From NCBI GenBank assembly GCA_011089965.1, contig JAANAU010000024.1:1-53798 (forward strand): a stretch of 53,798 nucleotides of DNA, read 5' to 3'. Shown here piece by piece: positions 18,446 through 28,121 of this stretch. A program made the translations under genes and the position numbers. Origin of the DNA: Magnetococcales bacterium (GTDB lineage: Bacteria > Pseudomonadota > Magnetococcia > Magnetococcales > Magnetaquicoccaceae). How positions within the stretch are numbered: position 1 is the stretch's first letter; the number at the start of each line of letters is the position of its first letter. The notes under the pieces are model-generated. The model worked only from the letters and a program-made list of their open reading frames with translations. It searched no databases and had not been told where the DNA came from.

Positions 18446-18485
18446 GCCAAATCTCCATGGACAGAGTCAAACCGACTATGGCATC

Positions 18486-18516
18486 ATCCAACACCCTGGA
18501 GCAGCTACAGGGTCAA
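18486..18516 (-). promoter_or_regulatory. MerR-type promoter/operator for the P1B ATPase
   Basis: On the minus strand, -35 TTGACC (18516-18511) and -10 TTGGAT (18491-18486) are separated by 19 bp, the long spacer that MerR-family activators correct by twisting DNA. The spacer contains a dyad, ACCCTG-N9-CAGGGT on the plus strand. The arrangement closely follows known PbrR/ZntR/CadR-type promoters. It lies 40 nt from the ATPase start and 30 nt from the divergent MerR gene. Confidence 0.8.
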
Positions 18517-18545
18517 GCTTTTTTTGCATTCGAGTGGAGCGGTGG

Positions 18546-18971
18546 GTGCGTATCGGAATCTTGGCCAAACTGGCGGCCTGCGATGTGGAGACGGTCCGTT
18601 ATTACGAACGGGAGGGACTGCTGGAAAAACCGGAGCGGGCGGCATCCGGCTATCGTCACTATGCGCCCCGTCATCTGGAGGCCTTGCAATTCATCCGTCA
18701 CTGCCGTTCTTTGGATATGAAACTGGCAGAAATTCGTCAACTGCTCGATTTCCGCCGTCTGCCTGAACGGGATTGTTCCGGGATCAATGCCCTTCTGGAT
18801 GCCCAGATCGCCCGCGTACTCCAACAAATCCAGATGCTGGAATCCCTGAAAGAACAATTATACCTGCTGCGCGCCGAGTGCGAACAGCGTCAAAGCGCGC
18901 AAGGGTGCGGAATTCTGCGTTCGCTCAACGATGCCGCCATGGGCAGACCGTGCCCATGCCATGAACCATGA
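18546..18971 (+). CDS. MerR-family metal-responsive regulator (CadR/PbrR/ZntR type)
   Basis: 141-residue activator that binds the 19-bp-spacer promoter next to it. Residues 1-70 form the winged helix (GILAKLAACDVETVRYYERE), then a dimerisation helix. Cys77, Cys112 and Cys121 lie where CadR/ZntR-type regulators bind Cd2+, Pb2+ or Zn2+; the tail adds Cys136 and Cys138. Start GTG 18546 has GGAG 6 nt upstream and gives the same length as E. coli ZntR. The frame is open far upstream, but that part is antisense to the ATPase. The stop overlaps miaA by 4 bp, which is an unusual partner. Confidence 0.9.
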   Translation: MRIGILAKLAACDVETVRYYEREGLLEKPERAASGYRHYAPRHLEALQFIRHCRSLDMKLAEIRQLLDFRRLPERDCSGINALLDAQIARVLQQIQMLESLKEQLYLLRAECEQRQSAQGCGILRSLNDAAMGRPCPCHEP

Positions 18972-19897
18972 AGGTTCTGGTCATCCTTGGTCCGACCGCC
19001 TCTGGCAAGACCCGTCTGGCCGTGCAACTGGCCAGACAACTCGATGGCGAGATCCTCTCTGCCGACTCCCGGCAGGTCTATCGCGGATTGGATATCGGCA
19101 CCGGCAAGGATCGGCACGAATATGGCGAAATCCCGTGCCACTTGATCGATCTGGTGGATCCGGGGGAACCGTTTGATCTGTTTCAGTACCAACAACGCTG
19201 TCATATCGCGCTGTCTGAGATTCTGGCACGTCACCGTCTGCCCATTCTGACCGGTGGCAGTGGAATGTATCTTGCGGCCATTGTTCAGGATTACCGGCTG
19301 GTGCCAGCCCAACCCGATCCCCTGTCACACCGTGAGTTGGAACCACTCTCGGACCAGGAGTTGACCGAGCGGCTGTTGACCCTCCAACCGATCCAGCACA
19401 ACACGACCAATCTGGATACGCGGGCACGCATCATCCGCGCTTTGGAGATCGCCCAGGCAACCCATGCAGCGGCTGGACAATCCATCACACGTCCGACCTG
19501 TGATTTTCTCATCCTGGGCATGCGCTGGGAACGCCCGGTTTTGCGCGCGCGCATTGCGCACCGTCTCCAGGAACGTCTGGAGAATGGATTGATTGACGAA
19601 GTGTCCGGATTGCTCGCGCGCGGTATTGCACCGGCCACGCTGGAGGCATTCGGATTGGAGTACCGCTTTGTCACCCGTTTCGTTCTGGGGCAGATCGATC
19701 AGGCCACTCTGTTTGACCAACTGGTGCAAGCGATCCGACAATTTGCCAAACGCCAGGAGACCTGGTTTCGCCGCATGGAGCGTCAGGGGGTGACCATCCA
19801 TTGGCTGGATGCAGCGCACGATCCGGAACAGACGGCCCTGACACTCATCCGGACGGCATGGTCGTTTCCGGTTCGCCACCCTTCTTCCCAACCGTGA
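18968..19897 (+). CDS. miaA: tRNA dimethylallyltransferase
   Basis: Adds the isopentenyl group to A37 of tRNAs that read UNN codons. Motifs: P-loop GPTASGKTRLA near residue 8, SADSRQVYRGLDIGTGK near 32, LIDLVDP near 58, TGGSGMYL near 95 and the C-terminal RRMERQGVTIHWLDA. Length 309 is normal. The final 20 or so residues (ALTLIRTAWSFPVRHPSSQP) are encoded by the left copy of a 71-bp direct repeat (19835-19905). It starts inside the MerR stop codon region (ATGA), so it is probably cotranscribed with that regulator. Confidence 0.93.
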   Translation: MKVLVILGPTASGKTRLAVQLARQLDGEILSADSRQVYRGLDIGTGKDRHEYGEIPCHLIDLVDPGEPFDLFQYQQRCHIALSEILARHRLPILTGGSGMYLAAIVQDYRLVPAQPDPLSHRELEPLSDQELTERLLTLQPIQHNTTNLDTRARIIRALEIAQATHAAAGQSITRPTCDFLILGMRWERPVLRARIAHRLQERLENGLIDEVSGLLARGIAPATLEAFGLEYRFVTRFVLGQIDQATLFDQLVQAIRQFAKRQETWFRRMERQGVTIHWLDAAHDPEQTALTLIRTAWSFPVRHPSSQP

Positions 19898-19905
19898 CCG
19901 CTCTG
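19835..19905. repeat. 71-bp direct repeat, left copy
   Basis: Matches 21019-21089 in the same orientation at 70 of 71 positions; the one difference is C at 19874 versus T at 21058. This copy encodes the end of miaA, including its stop. The repeat period is 1184 bp, and the Rpn-family gene fills the space between copies. Confidence 0.95.
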
Positions 19906-19951
19906 GTGAGGCCACTGGTATCGGAGTGTTCTGACCACCCTTGACCAATGC

Positions 19952-20968
19952 TCAGGCCCGAGTGGCGAACACCTCATCAAGGGAGTGGGCGTCCATCAAT
20001 TGCAGGCTCCACTCTTCCAGCAATCTGGAATCGGCCTTGGAGATTTGTTCCTTTACCCAATCAGGCAGAGGGCCGAAACGGCGTTGGAGAAGGCGGGTCA
20101 AAAGAGCGGCTTCGCCAATCTGGATGCCCTCCTGACGGCCCTCTTCCTTACCGAGTTGGATACCTGCCAGAATCCCTTCTTCTTTGCCCTTTTTATGACC
20201 AATACGTTCCACGCTCGTGATGTAAGTCATATTCTTGTTCTCCTCAAAGTCGGATAAAATCACCCAAAATTGGTTGTCCAACTCTTCAGGCAGGCTCAGC
20301 AACCAATCAATGAATCGAAAAAGATCAACGATGCGCTGACGGCTGAAACCATGCTCGTACAACATGCGCGTCATGCGCATTTTTTGCTGAAATCGTTCTG
20401 TTGGTTGGTTCCTGGTCTGTTTGCCGGTCAAATGTGCCAGAGTGACAATGGCAAACGGATTGGCAGATGACTCCAAAACATCCAGCCTTGTCAGATAATC
20501 CAATAATTTGATGGCATTGAACTGAAAACTGACCCGAGATCCCCACATCTGGTAGCCAAATTCCGATGGGTGCCAGCCACTCTCTTCATCGGCGAGGATG
20601 GCCAAGCTGACCACAGGACGCCGATACAAATCATACGCCCGATATTGGCAGATGTACATCCGCTCGCCAAAACTGGTGGCACGGTCTCCCTGGATCTCAA
20701 CATGAATCAGCACCCAGAGTTCATCACCACCGAGCAGCCAAACCTTGACCAGCAAGTCCACGCGACGGTTGCCAGATACCGCCTCCCGGGTAATCCGGTC
20801 CAACTCCTTGTCGAGAAATTCCGGACCACGCTCCCAGTCGATAGCCGCATGCGCTTCCGGAAGAAAGAAGGCCAGGAAATCCTCAAAATATGTCTTCAGG
20901 ATCTCTTTCCAGGGTGAGTCGTACTCGGTCGCATGGCTGTTGAACTCGTGATTGGTCATGTGAGACAT
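19952..20968 (-). CDS. Rpn/PD-(D/E)XK nuclease family putative transposase
   Basis: Rpn-family (recombination-promoting nuclease, Transposase_31-like) protein of about 338 residues. The nuclease core is in the N-terminal third: an Asp in RRVDLLVKV and the VEIQGD motif near residue 90, followed by MYICQYRAYDLY. The middle is helical and ends with FRFIDWLLSLPEELD. The C-terminal part contains a Gly/Glu/Lys repeat rich in KEEG and IQLGKEEGRQEG and a helical tail, as in many Rpn proteins. Starts at 20968 and 20959 are both weakly supported. It is flanked by 71-bp direct repeats, which suggests insertion between miaA and the MucR-like gene. Whether it moves itself is unknown. Confidence 0.8.
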   Translation of the reverse strand: MSHMTNHEFNSHATEYDSPWKEILKTYFEDFLAFFLPEAHAAIDWERGPEFLDKELDRITREAVSGNRRVDLLVKVWLLGGDELWVLIHVEIQGDRATSFGERMYICQYRAYDLYRRPVVSLAILADEESGWHPSEFGYQMWGSRVSFQFNAIKLLDYLTRLDVLESSANPFAIVTLAHLTGKQTRNQPTERFQQKMRMTRMLYEHGFSRQRIVDLFRFIDWLLSLPEELDNQFWVILSDFEENKNMTYITSVERIGHKKGKEEGILAGIQLGKEEGRQEGIQIGEAALLTRLLQRRFGPLPDWVKEQISKADSRLLEEWSLQLMDAHSLDEVFATRA

Positions 20969-21018
20969 GCCCTTTTCACCGGTATGTTGCTTCCCCAACT
21001 CACCACCATCATATGGCT

Positions 21019-21089
21019 GCCCTGACACTCATCCGGACGGCATGGTCGTTTCCGGTTTGCCACCCTTCTTCCCAACCGTGACCGCTCTG
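21019..21089. repeat. 71-bp direct repeat, right copy
   Basis: Matches 19835-19905 with one mismatch. This copy holds the 3' end of the minus-strand MucR-like gene (stop at 21029-21031) and also still contains the C-terminal codons and stop of the miaA frame on the plus strand. Confidence 0.95.
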
Positions 21090-21544
21090 ATGGCTGGTGG
21101 TGAAAGGGGAGTGGCCGCATCCAGTCCGAACTGCTCCCGATACTGCTCAACAGTCATCTTGTGAGTCCGACCCAAATGGACCTTGATCCCCTTGAAGGTC
21201 TGCCCACACACAAGACAGGTGATCCCGGTTTCAGGGGCTGGAGTAGGGAGTGGGATTGGTTCTGGAACAGGTTCGGGAGTTGATTCCACCTCCAGTGGCA
21301 CCCCGGATGTGACCGGTTGGGCAGGAACATCCACCTCAGCCGCTGAAACGGGGGTTTCCTGCGTGGAACACCTCACCTCGAAAACCTCGGTTACGGATTG
21401 GGTTGGCACGGCCACAGGAACCGGAGTCGTCATGGCCCCTCCTGTGCTCTGCACCGCCGCTTCGGCTTTCCGGCGATCCAACACCATGCGCAGACCGATG
21501 TACCCGATCACCGCCACCAGACCCAGCCATCCCAAACCCTGCAT
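21029..21544 (-). CDS. Membrane-anchored Ros/MucR-like zinc-finger protein
   Basis: 171 residues in three parts. A hydrophobic helix at about residues 3-22 is followed by RRK, as in a membrane anchor with a cytoplasmic C-terminus. A Pro/Val/Thr/Glu-rich linker spans about 30-105. The end is a Ros/MucR finger: C110-x2-C113-x9-H123-x4-H128, then KMTVEQYREQFGL, the typical MucR follow-on. MucR proteins are normally soluble DNA-binding regulators of about 140 residues, so the anchor is unusual. Start ATG 21544 has GGAGG 5 nt upstream; ATG 21556 is also in frame. Its C-terminal VGKKGGKPETTMPSG is encoded by the 71-bp repeat. Confidence 0.7.
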   Translation of the reverse strand: MQGLGWLGLVAVIGYIGLRMVLDRRKAEAAVQSTGGAMTTPVPVAVPTQSVTEVFEVRCSTQETPVSAAEVDVPAQPVTSGVPLEVESTPEPVPEPIPLPTPAPETGITCLVCGQTFKGIKVHLGRTHKMTVEQYREQFGLDAATPLSPPAIRAVTVGKKGGKPETTMPSG

Positions 21545-21639
21545 GCGCGCCTCCATCAGGTGATTGGAGCATTTTATGACTCTGTATCACAAAGCATGCA
21601 TCAGGGTCAATACGCATTTTTTTTGGCGCTGCCGGGTAT

Positions 21640-21658
21640 TTCCGGTTCTGAACCGGAA
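21640..21658. repeat. Perfect hairpin in the MucR-like/radical SAM intergenic region
   Basis: TTCCGGTT at 21640-21647 and AACCGGAA at 21651-21658 form an 8-bp stem with a 3-nt loop. A weaker ACAGC/GCTGT stem followed by six T residues lies at about 21657-21687. No plus-strand gene ends nearby, so a terminator role is doubtful. The rest of 21545-21815 shows no gene. Confidence 0.4.
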
Positions 21659-21815
21659 CAGCGCACTGTCGGCAATGCTGTTTTTTCACCCTTGACGTAA
21701 GCCTCCCATGTTGTGAGTCTGTTCTGAATCCATTTGATTTTGCAAAATGTCATGGCACATATCACCCTTCCATGACAATTCTGTGATATACCATACGGGT
21801 TCAGGAGGCTGCGGG

Positions 21816-23387
21816 ATGAAATGTGTATTTCTTTGTGAGCGGAACAGTTTTGCGGTTCTTGGTGTCGAATATCTCATCGCAATCCTGCGTCTCCATGAAC
21901 ACGAGGTAAAGGTTGTCTTCGATGCCAGCTTCACAAAGCCGTGGGAACCGCTCCTGCTCAAAACCGCACAAGACTCCTCCGTCGTTCATGACTTGATCTC
22001 CACCCCCTGTGATCTGGTCCTGGCATACATCAATAGCACCAATTTCAAGCGCATCGTACATTTGTTTGAGTTGCTCAAGGAAGCCATGCCAAACGTGACG
22101 ACCTGCGTTGGCGGACCGCATGCCAGCTATGCCCATGAAAACACCCTTGCCAAGCCCTGCCTTGATTTCGTTTGTCGGGGCGAGGGTGAAATCGCCATTC
22201 TCGAACTGATCGACTTTCTTTCCAAACGTCGAACCACACTGCCGCAAGGCATTTATCGCCGCGTCAACGGAATCAATGAAGGTTATGGGTTTGGCACGTT
22301 GGTCGCCGATCTGGATCAACTGCCTTTCCCTGACAAATCCGATTATTACGCCAATTTGCCGCAAATTCGCGATGTCTACACGGTCATCTCTGGACGCGGC
22401 TGTTATAATCGCTGCACCTTCTGCAACAGCAGCACAATCCGCAATTATTATCGAGAAGACGGTTTCAACTTCATGCGTCGACGCAGCGTCAGAGACGTGA
22501 TTGCTGAACTGCGGCAAGCCAAGGAAATTTATCGCCCGAAATTTGTCTGGTTTTGCGACGACACCTTCATCTACAACAAGAAATGGATCCGCGAATTTGC
22601 GGACCGCTATGCCACCGAAGTCAACCTGCCCTTTGGCTGTTCCACCATACCGGATTTCTTTGACGAAGAACTCATGGCAGCTCTCGTCCGTGCCGGATTG
22701 TGCAATGTCGAGGTTGGAATCCAAACCCTGAATCCGGAAACACGATTCAGAGTGTTCGGAAGACGCGAGACCAACGAACAGTTCCTCCGTTTCGTCAAAC
22801 TCTTGCGCCGCCATGGCATTTACGCCCATTGCGATCACATCTTGAATCCCTGGGATTCGCGAGACTCTTTGAAAACCCAAATCGACGCTTACATCGACGT
22901 TGAACCCTGTTGGATCAATGTATTTCATCTCCAGTATTTTCCCAACACCAGCGTGGTGGAGTGCGCCGTTGCCGATGGATTCCTGACAAAAGAGCAGGCG
23001 ACTGAAGTCGGAGAGGGGTCTTTGGATACCTTCTTCAGTGGCGGATCCATTCAGGAACATTTCGACAACCAGAAAGACCTGGCGCTTCTGCTGTTCCTTT
23101 CTCCGCTTCTCCCGGCACGCCTGATCAGATGGCTGTTGGCAAGCCCCCATCTTTCCTGGGTAGGCAAAATATCACCACGCATAACTCTTGTTATTCGCGC
23201 ACTCAATGCCGTTTTGCGCCATGCCGACATGTTCGGGCGCGTTCATCTGAGAAACGTGATACTATCCATTGTCCGATGGCCGCAGCCAGCCGACCCGAAG
23301 GTGGTGGCGGGCCTGCGCGCCATGGCATTGAGCAAAGGACGCCTTGAAGTCAGGTCAGCCCCAATGAAGATGCGCAGTGGATCCTGA
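21816..23387 (+). CDS. B12-binding-type radical SAM protein, function unknown
   Basis: 523 residues. Residues 1-150 resemble the cobalamin-binding Rossmann domain of class B radical SAM enzymes (CVGGPHASY and a GEGE motif near 127), but the DxHxxG cobalamin-ligand motif is not seen. The radical SAM cluster motif is C196-x3-C200-x2-C203, followed by a TIM-barrel region with FVWFCDDTFIYNKKW and VEVGIQTLNPETRFRVFGR. The C-terminal 130 residues hold hydrophobic segments. ATG 21816 is preceded by AGGAGG at a good distance; upstream in-frame ATG 21747 has none. It stands alone, and its base composition looks less G/C-rich than its neighbours, so transfer is possible. Substrate is unknown. Confidence 0.8.
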   Translation: MKCVFLCERNSFAVLGVEYLIAILRLHEHEVKVVFDASFTKPWEPLLLKTAQDSSVVHDLISTPCDLVLAYINSTNFKRIVHLFELLKEAMPNVTTCVGGPHASYAHENTLAKPCLDFVCRGEGEIAILELIDFLSKRRTTLPQGIYRRVNGINEGYGFGTLVADLDQLPFPDKSDYYANLPQIRDVYTVISGRGCYNRCTFCNSSTIRNYYREDGFNFMRRRSVRDVIAELRQAKEIYRPKFVWFCDDTFIYNKKWIREFADRYATEVNLPFGCSTIPDFFDEELMAALVRAGLCNVEVGIQTLNPETRFRVFGRRETNEQFLRFVKLLRRHGIYAHCDHILNPWDSRDSLKTQIDAYIDVEPCWINVFHLQYFPNTSVVECAVADGFLTKEQATEVGEGSLDTFFSGGSIQEHFDNQKDLALLLFLSPLLPARLIRWLLASPHLSWVGKISPRITLVIRALNAVLRHADMFGRVHLRNVILSIVRWPQPADPKVVAGLRAMALSKGRLEVRSAPMKMRSGS

Positions 23388-23469
23388 CACAACCGGAAAA
23401 CAACGACTGCATCCACATCTATACCTGGCAACCTGACCCGTGATAGGATGGTGCATTTTCCAAATTTGA

Positions 23470-25116
<1,647 letters not shown>

Positions 25117-25119
25117 ACC

Positions 25120-25968
25120 ATGAACCAGCCGCAACGCCAACTCCAGATCGGTCAGATCACCATTGGCAACGCACTGCCTTTGGTATTGATTGCCGGACCC
25201 TGTGTTCTGGAAGGAGACGACTACGCCACCCGTCGGGACTTTGCCCTCTCCACCGCCAGCCACATCCAGAAAATCGTCCACCGAATCGGCATCCCCTGGA
25301 TCTACAAGGCCTCCTTTGACAAGGCCAACCGCACCTCGACCCACGGCTTTCGCGGACCGGGCATTCATGATGGGCTGCACCTCCTGGAAACGGTCAAGCA
25401 AGAGCTGGGCGTTCCGGTCATTACCGACATCCACACCCCGGAACAGGCCACCCTGGCCGCCGAGGTGGTCGATCTGTTGCAAACCCCGGCCTTTTTATGC
25501 CGTCAGACCGATCTGATCCAGGCTGCTGCCCGCACCATGCGTCCGGTGAACATCAAAAAGGGACAGTTCCTCGCCCCCCAGGATATGGCGCGCGTGGTGG
25601 ACAAGGCCCGTGCCACCGGCAATGATCAGATCCTGGTGTGTGAACGTGGTTTTGCCTTTGGTTATGGCGATCTGGTGGTGGATATGCGCGCCTTGACCAT
25701 TCTGGCCGAAAGCGGTGCCCCGGTGGTGTTCGATGCCACCCATTCGGTACAAAAACCCGGCGGATTGGGTTCTGCTTCCGGGGGAGAGCGCCGGTTCGTG
25801 GCCCCACTGGCCCGCGCTGCCGTGGCCACCGGGGTGGCCGCGCTTTTTCTGGAGACCCATCCCGACCCGGATCACGCCCCCTGCGATGGTCCCAATATGG
25901 TCCCCTTTGATCACCTGGAACCCCTGCTGCGACAACTGAAACGATTGGATGAGATCTGCAAACCATGA
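25120..25968 (+). CDS. kdsA: 3-deoxy-8-phosphooctulonate synthase
   Basis: Condenses phosphoenolpyruvate with arabinose 5-phosphate to KDO 8-phosphate for lipid A core synthesis. The 282-residue TIM barrel has LIAGPCVLEGDDYA near residue 22, KASFDKANRTS near 61, PVITDIHTPEQA near 98, and FDATHSVQKPGG near 205. KDO synthesis points to an LPS-bearing Gram-negative cell. The stop overlaps the next gene by 4 bp; eno, often the next gene, is absent here. Confidence 0.95.
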   Translation: MNQPQRQLQIGQITIGNALPLVLIAGPCVLEGDDYATRRDFALSTASHIQKIVHRIGIPWIYKASFDKANRTSTHGFRGPGIHDGLHLLETVKQELGVPVITDIHTPEQATLAAEVVDLLQTPAFLCRQTDLIQAAARTMRPVNIKKGQFLAPQDMARVVDKARATGNDQILVCERGFAFGYGDLVVDMRALTILAESGAPVVFDATHSVQKPGGLGSASGGERRFVAPLARAAVATGVAALFLETHPDPDHAPCDGPNMVPFDHLEPLLRQLKRLDEICKP

Positions 25969-28121
25969 CCTCCTTGCGTCAATGGCGCAAACGGCTGACA
26001 GCCTGGCTCATCCAATGCCGCCTGCGCATTACCGATCCCCATTGGTTGGCGGACCGTTCCAGCGCCTGGCTGGCCGTGGCCAATCACGACCATCCCAAGG
26101 ATTGGTTGCTGTTGGCACCATGGCTGCCGGATGGGGCCATTCTGGCGCTGCATCCCTCTGAACTCCCCTCCCTGCGCTGGCAACGCTGGTGTGATTGGAT
26201 CACCTTTCTCCCCCTGGATCCTTTGAACCCCAACACCCTCAAACCGCTGGTCCGCCGGTTGAAGAATGGCGGCCAGGTCGCCTTGTTCGCCTCGGGGGGC
26301 ACCTTTGGCGATGGTGCTGTCGGACAGATCCAGCCCGCTGTCGCCCGTCTGCCGCTTATGGCCGAGGTTCCGGTGATTCCGGTCTGGATCATGAACAACA
26401 TCTGGTGGCGCAGTGGCCGCATTCGGCCTCCTCTCCATCTGACCGCTTTTCCGCCGCGTCCCCTGCTGCCCACAACCGAAGAAAAAAACCAACTGCCCCC
26501 GGAACTGGCCATGACCACTGTGCTGGAGGAGGCGGGGCTGGCGGCCCAAGGTTGGCCCTCCACCCTGTGGGCAGCGGCCTGCGCCATCGTGGCCCAACAA
26601 GGACGCGCCACTCCCATCCTGGAAGACTCAACAGGCACCCGGCTCACCTATGGACAATGGCTCACCCGCGCTGTGCTGTTGGGTCGGGTGATCCGCACGC
26701 TCACCCAACCGGGAGAACGGATCGGCGTGCTTCTGCCCACCTCTGCCGGTGCTCTGGTGGTACTCTTTGCCATCCTGGCCTTTGGCCGCATTCCGGCCTT
26801 GCTCAACTTCACGGTCGGGGCCGGACCGCAACGTTCTGCCTGCCGTACCGCCCGTTTGCAGCGTGTGATCACCGCCCGCCGCTTTGTGGACAAGGCCGAT
26901 CTGCACCCGATGATCACCGCCCTCTCCCAGGAGGTGACACTCCATTTTCTGGAAGATCTCGCCCCGGCAGCCAAACACCCGGTCAACCTGGTGGCCAGTT
27001 GGATCGCCTCGTTCTTTCCGGCCCAACCGCCCTTTGTCACCCCAGACTCCGAGGCAGCCATCCTGTTCACCTCCGGAACCGAAGGGGAACCCAAAGGGGT
27101 GGCTCTCTCCCATCGGGCAGTGTTGACCAATATCCGTCAGGTGCAACTGCGGGTCGGACTGCATGCAGCACCTGGACAGGAGTGCATGCTGAATGTCCTC
27201 CCGCTCTTTCATGCCTTTGGTCTGACTGTGGCTGCCCTGGCCCCTCTGTTGTCCGGCATCCGTCTCTGCCTGCACCCGTCCCCTCTGGACTATCGGGCCA
27301 TTGCCGACATGGCCTCCCGGATCCGTCCCACCCTGATGGTTGGAACCGACACCTTTCTCTCCAGTTATGGCCGGGTGGCCCATCCAGGGGATTTTCGCTC
27401 CCTGCGCATTGTCTTTTCCGGAGGCGAACCGATGCGGGAACAGACCCGCCATTTGTGGTTGGAAAAATTCGGTGTTCCGATCTTTCAGGGCTACGGCACC
27501 ACAGAGTGCGGACCGGCCATTGCCGTCGATACCCCATTGCAGCACAGCGCAGACAGCGTTGGTCGTCCACTCGCTGGCATCCGCATCCATCTGGAACCAG
27601 TGGTGGGCGTGACGACCGGGGGCCGGTTGTTCGTTTCAGGTCCGAATCTGATGCTCGGCTACATCCCACCTGGTGGTGATGGTCAAGTGGTTCCGGTCGC
27701 TGCCCCTGACCTGGGAGCGGGATGGCATGAGGTGGGGGATGTCGTGACCCGGGATGCCGAGGGATTTCTCCAGATTATCGGACGGTTGAAACGGTTTGCC
27801 AAAATCGGTGGGGAGATGGTCTCTTTGGCCGCAGTCGAGGCCCTGGCAGAACGGGTCTGGCCAGAGTGCCGACATGCCGCCATCACCCTGCCCGATCCAC
27901 GCAAGGGGGAACGCATCGTGCTGGTGACCGAACATCCCATTCCAAAACGCGCCGATTTCATCGCCGCAACCCGAGGGGAACAAATGGCGGCCTTGTACAT
28001 TCCCGGCCACATCCTGACCGTAACCACCCTGCCTGTACTCGGACCAGGCAAAATCGACTACCGCGCCGTACGTACCCAGGCCGAAGAACTACTTCAAACC
28101 GATGCCAACCGTTCCGGTTGA
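25965..28121 (+). CDS. Aas-like bifunctional acyltransferase / acyl-ACP (acyl-CoA) synthetase
   Basis: 718 residues with the two-part layout of Aas, which re-acylates lysophospholipids. Residues 1-200 form a PlsC-like domain with the H-x4-D motif in NHDHPKD near residue 45; the usual P-E-G-T/R motif appears as FASGGTFGDG near 108, so the conserved Glu is missing. Residues 225-715 are an AMP-forming ligase with LFTSGTEGEPKGVALSHR near 366, GYGTTECGPA near 511, a GDVVTRDAEGFLQIIGRLKR hinge and GPGKID with the catalytic Lys near 695. It overlaps kdsA by 4 bp and converges with the GGDEF gene with a 28-bp overlap. The acyltransferase half may be altered or weak. Confidence 0.8.
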   Translation: MTSLRQWRKRLTAWLIQCRLRITDPHWLADRSSAWLAVANHDHPKDWLLLAPWLPDGAILALHPSELPSLRWQRWCDWITFLPLDPLNPNTLKPLVRRLKNGGQVALFASGGTFGDGAVGQIQPAVARLPLMAEVPVIPVWIMNNIWWRSGRIRPPLHLTAFPPRPLLPTTEEKNQLPPELAMTTVLEEAGLAAQGWPSTLWAAACAIVAQQGRATPILEDSTGTRLTYGQWLTRAVLLGRVIRTLTQPGERIGVLLPTSAGALVVLFAILAFGRIPALLNFTVGAGPQRSACRTARLQRVITARRFVDKADLHPMITALSQEVTLHFLEDLAPAAKHPVNLVASWIASFFPAQPPFVTPDSEAAILFTSGTEGEPKGVALSHRAVLTNIRQVQLRVGLHAAPGQECMLNVLPLFHAFGLTVAALAPLLSGIRLCLHPSPLDYRAIADMASRIRPTLMVGTDTFLSSYGRVAHPGDFRSLRIVFSGGEPMREQTRHLWLEKFGVPIFQGYGTTECGPAIAVDTPLQHSADSVGRPLAGIRIHLEPVVGVTTGGRLFVSGPNLMLGYIPPGGDGQVVPVAAPDLGAGWHEVGDVVTRDAEGFLQIIGRLKRFAKIGGEMVSLAAVEALAERVWPECRHAAITLPDPRKGERIVLVTEHPIPKRADFIAATRGEQMAALYIPGHILTVTTLPVLGPGKIDYRAVRTQAEELLQTDANRSG

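Noticed and set aside
17868-18545. N-terminal extension of the MerR gene across the ATPase and promoter
   Set aside because: It would cover the operator and give a protein over twice the family length; GTG 18546 with GGAG gives a standard MerR protein.
16916-18766. A 616-codon plus-strand frame opposite the P1B ATPase
   Set aside because: Gln/His/Arg-rich composition typical of antisense frames; all P1B motifs are on the minus strand.
19835-21089. A classical insertion sequence with terminal inverted repeats
   Set aside because: Only long direct repeats were seen; no short terminal inverted repeats or known transposase. The Rpn protein is nuclease-like and its role in transposition is uncertain.
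26195-27679. A 494-codon frame overlapping the Aas-like gene
   Set aside because: The ligase motifs lie in the other frame, and this one has no ribosome site or domain.
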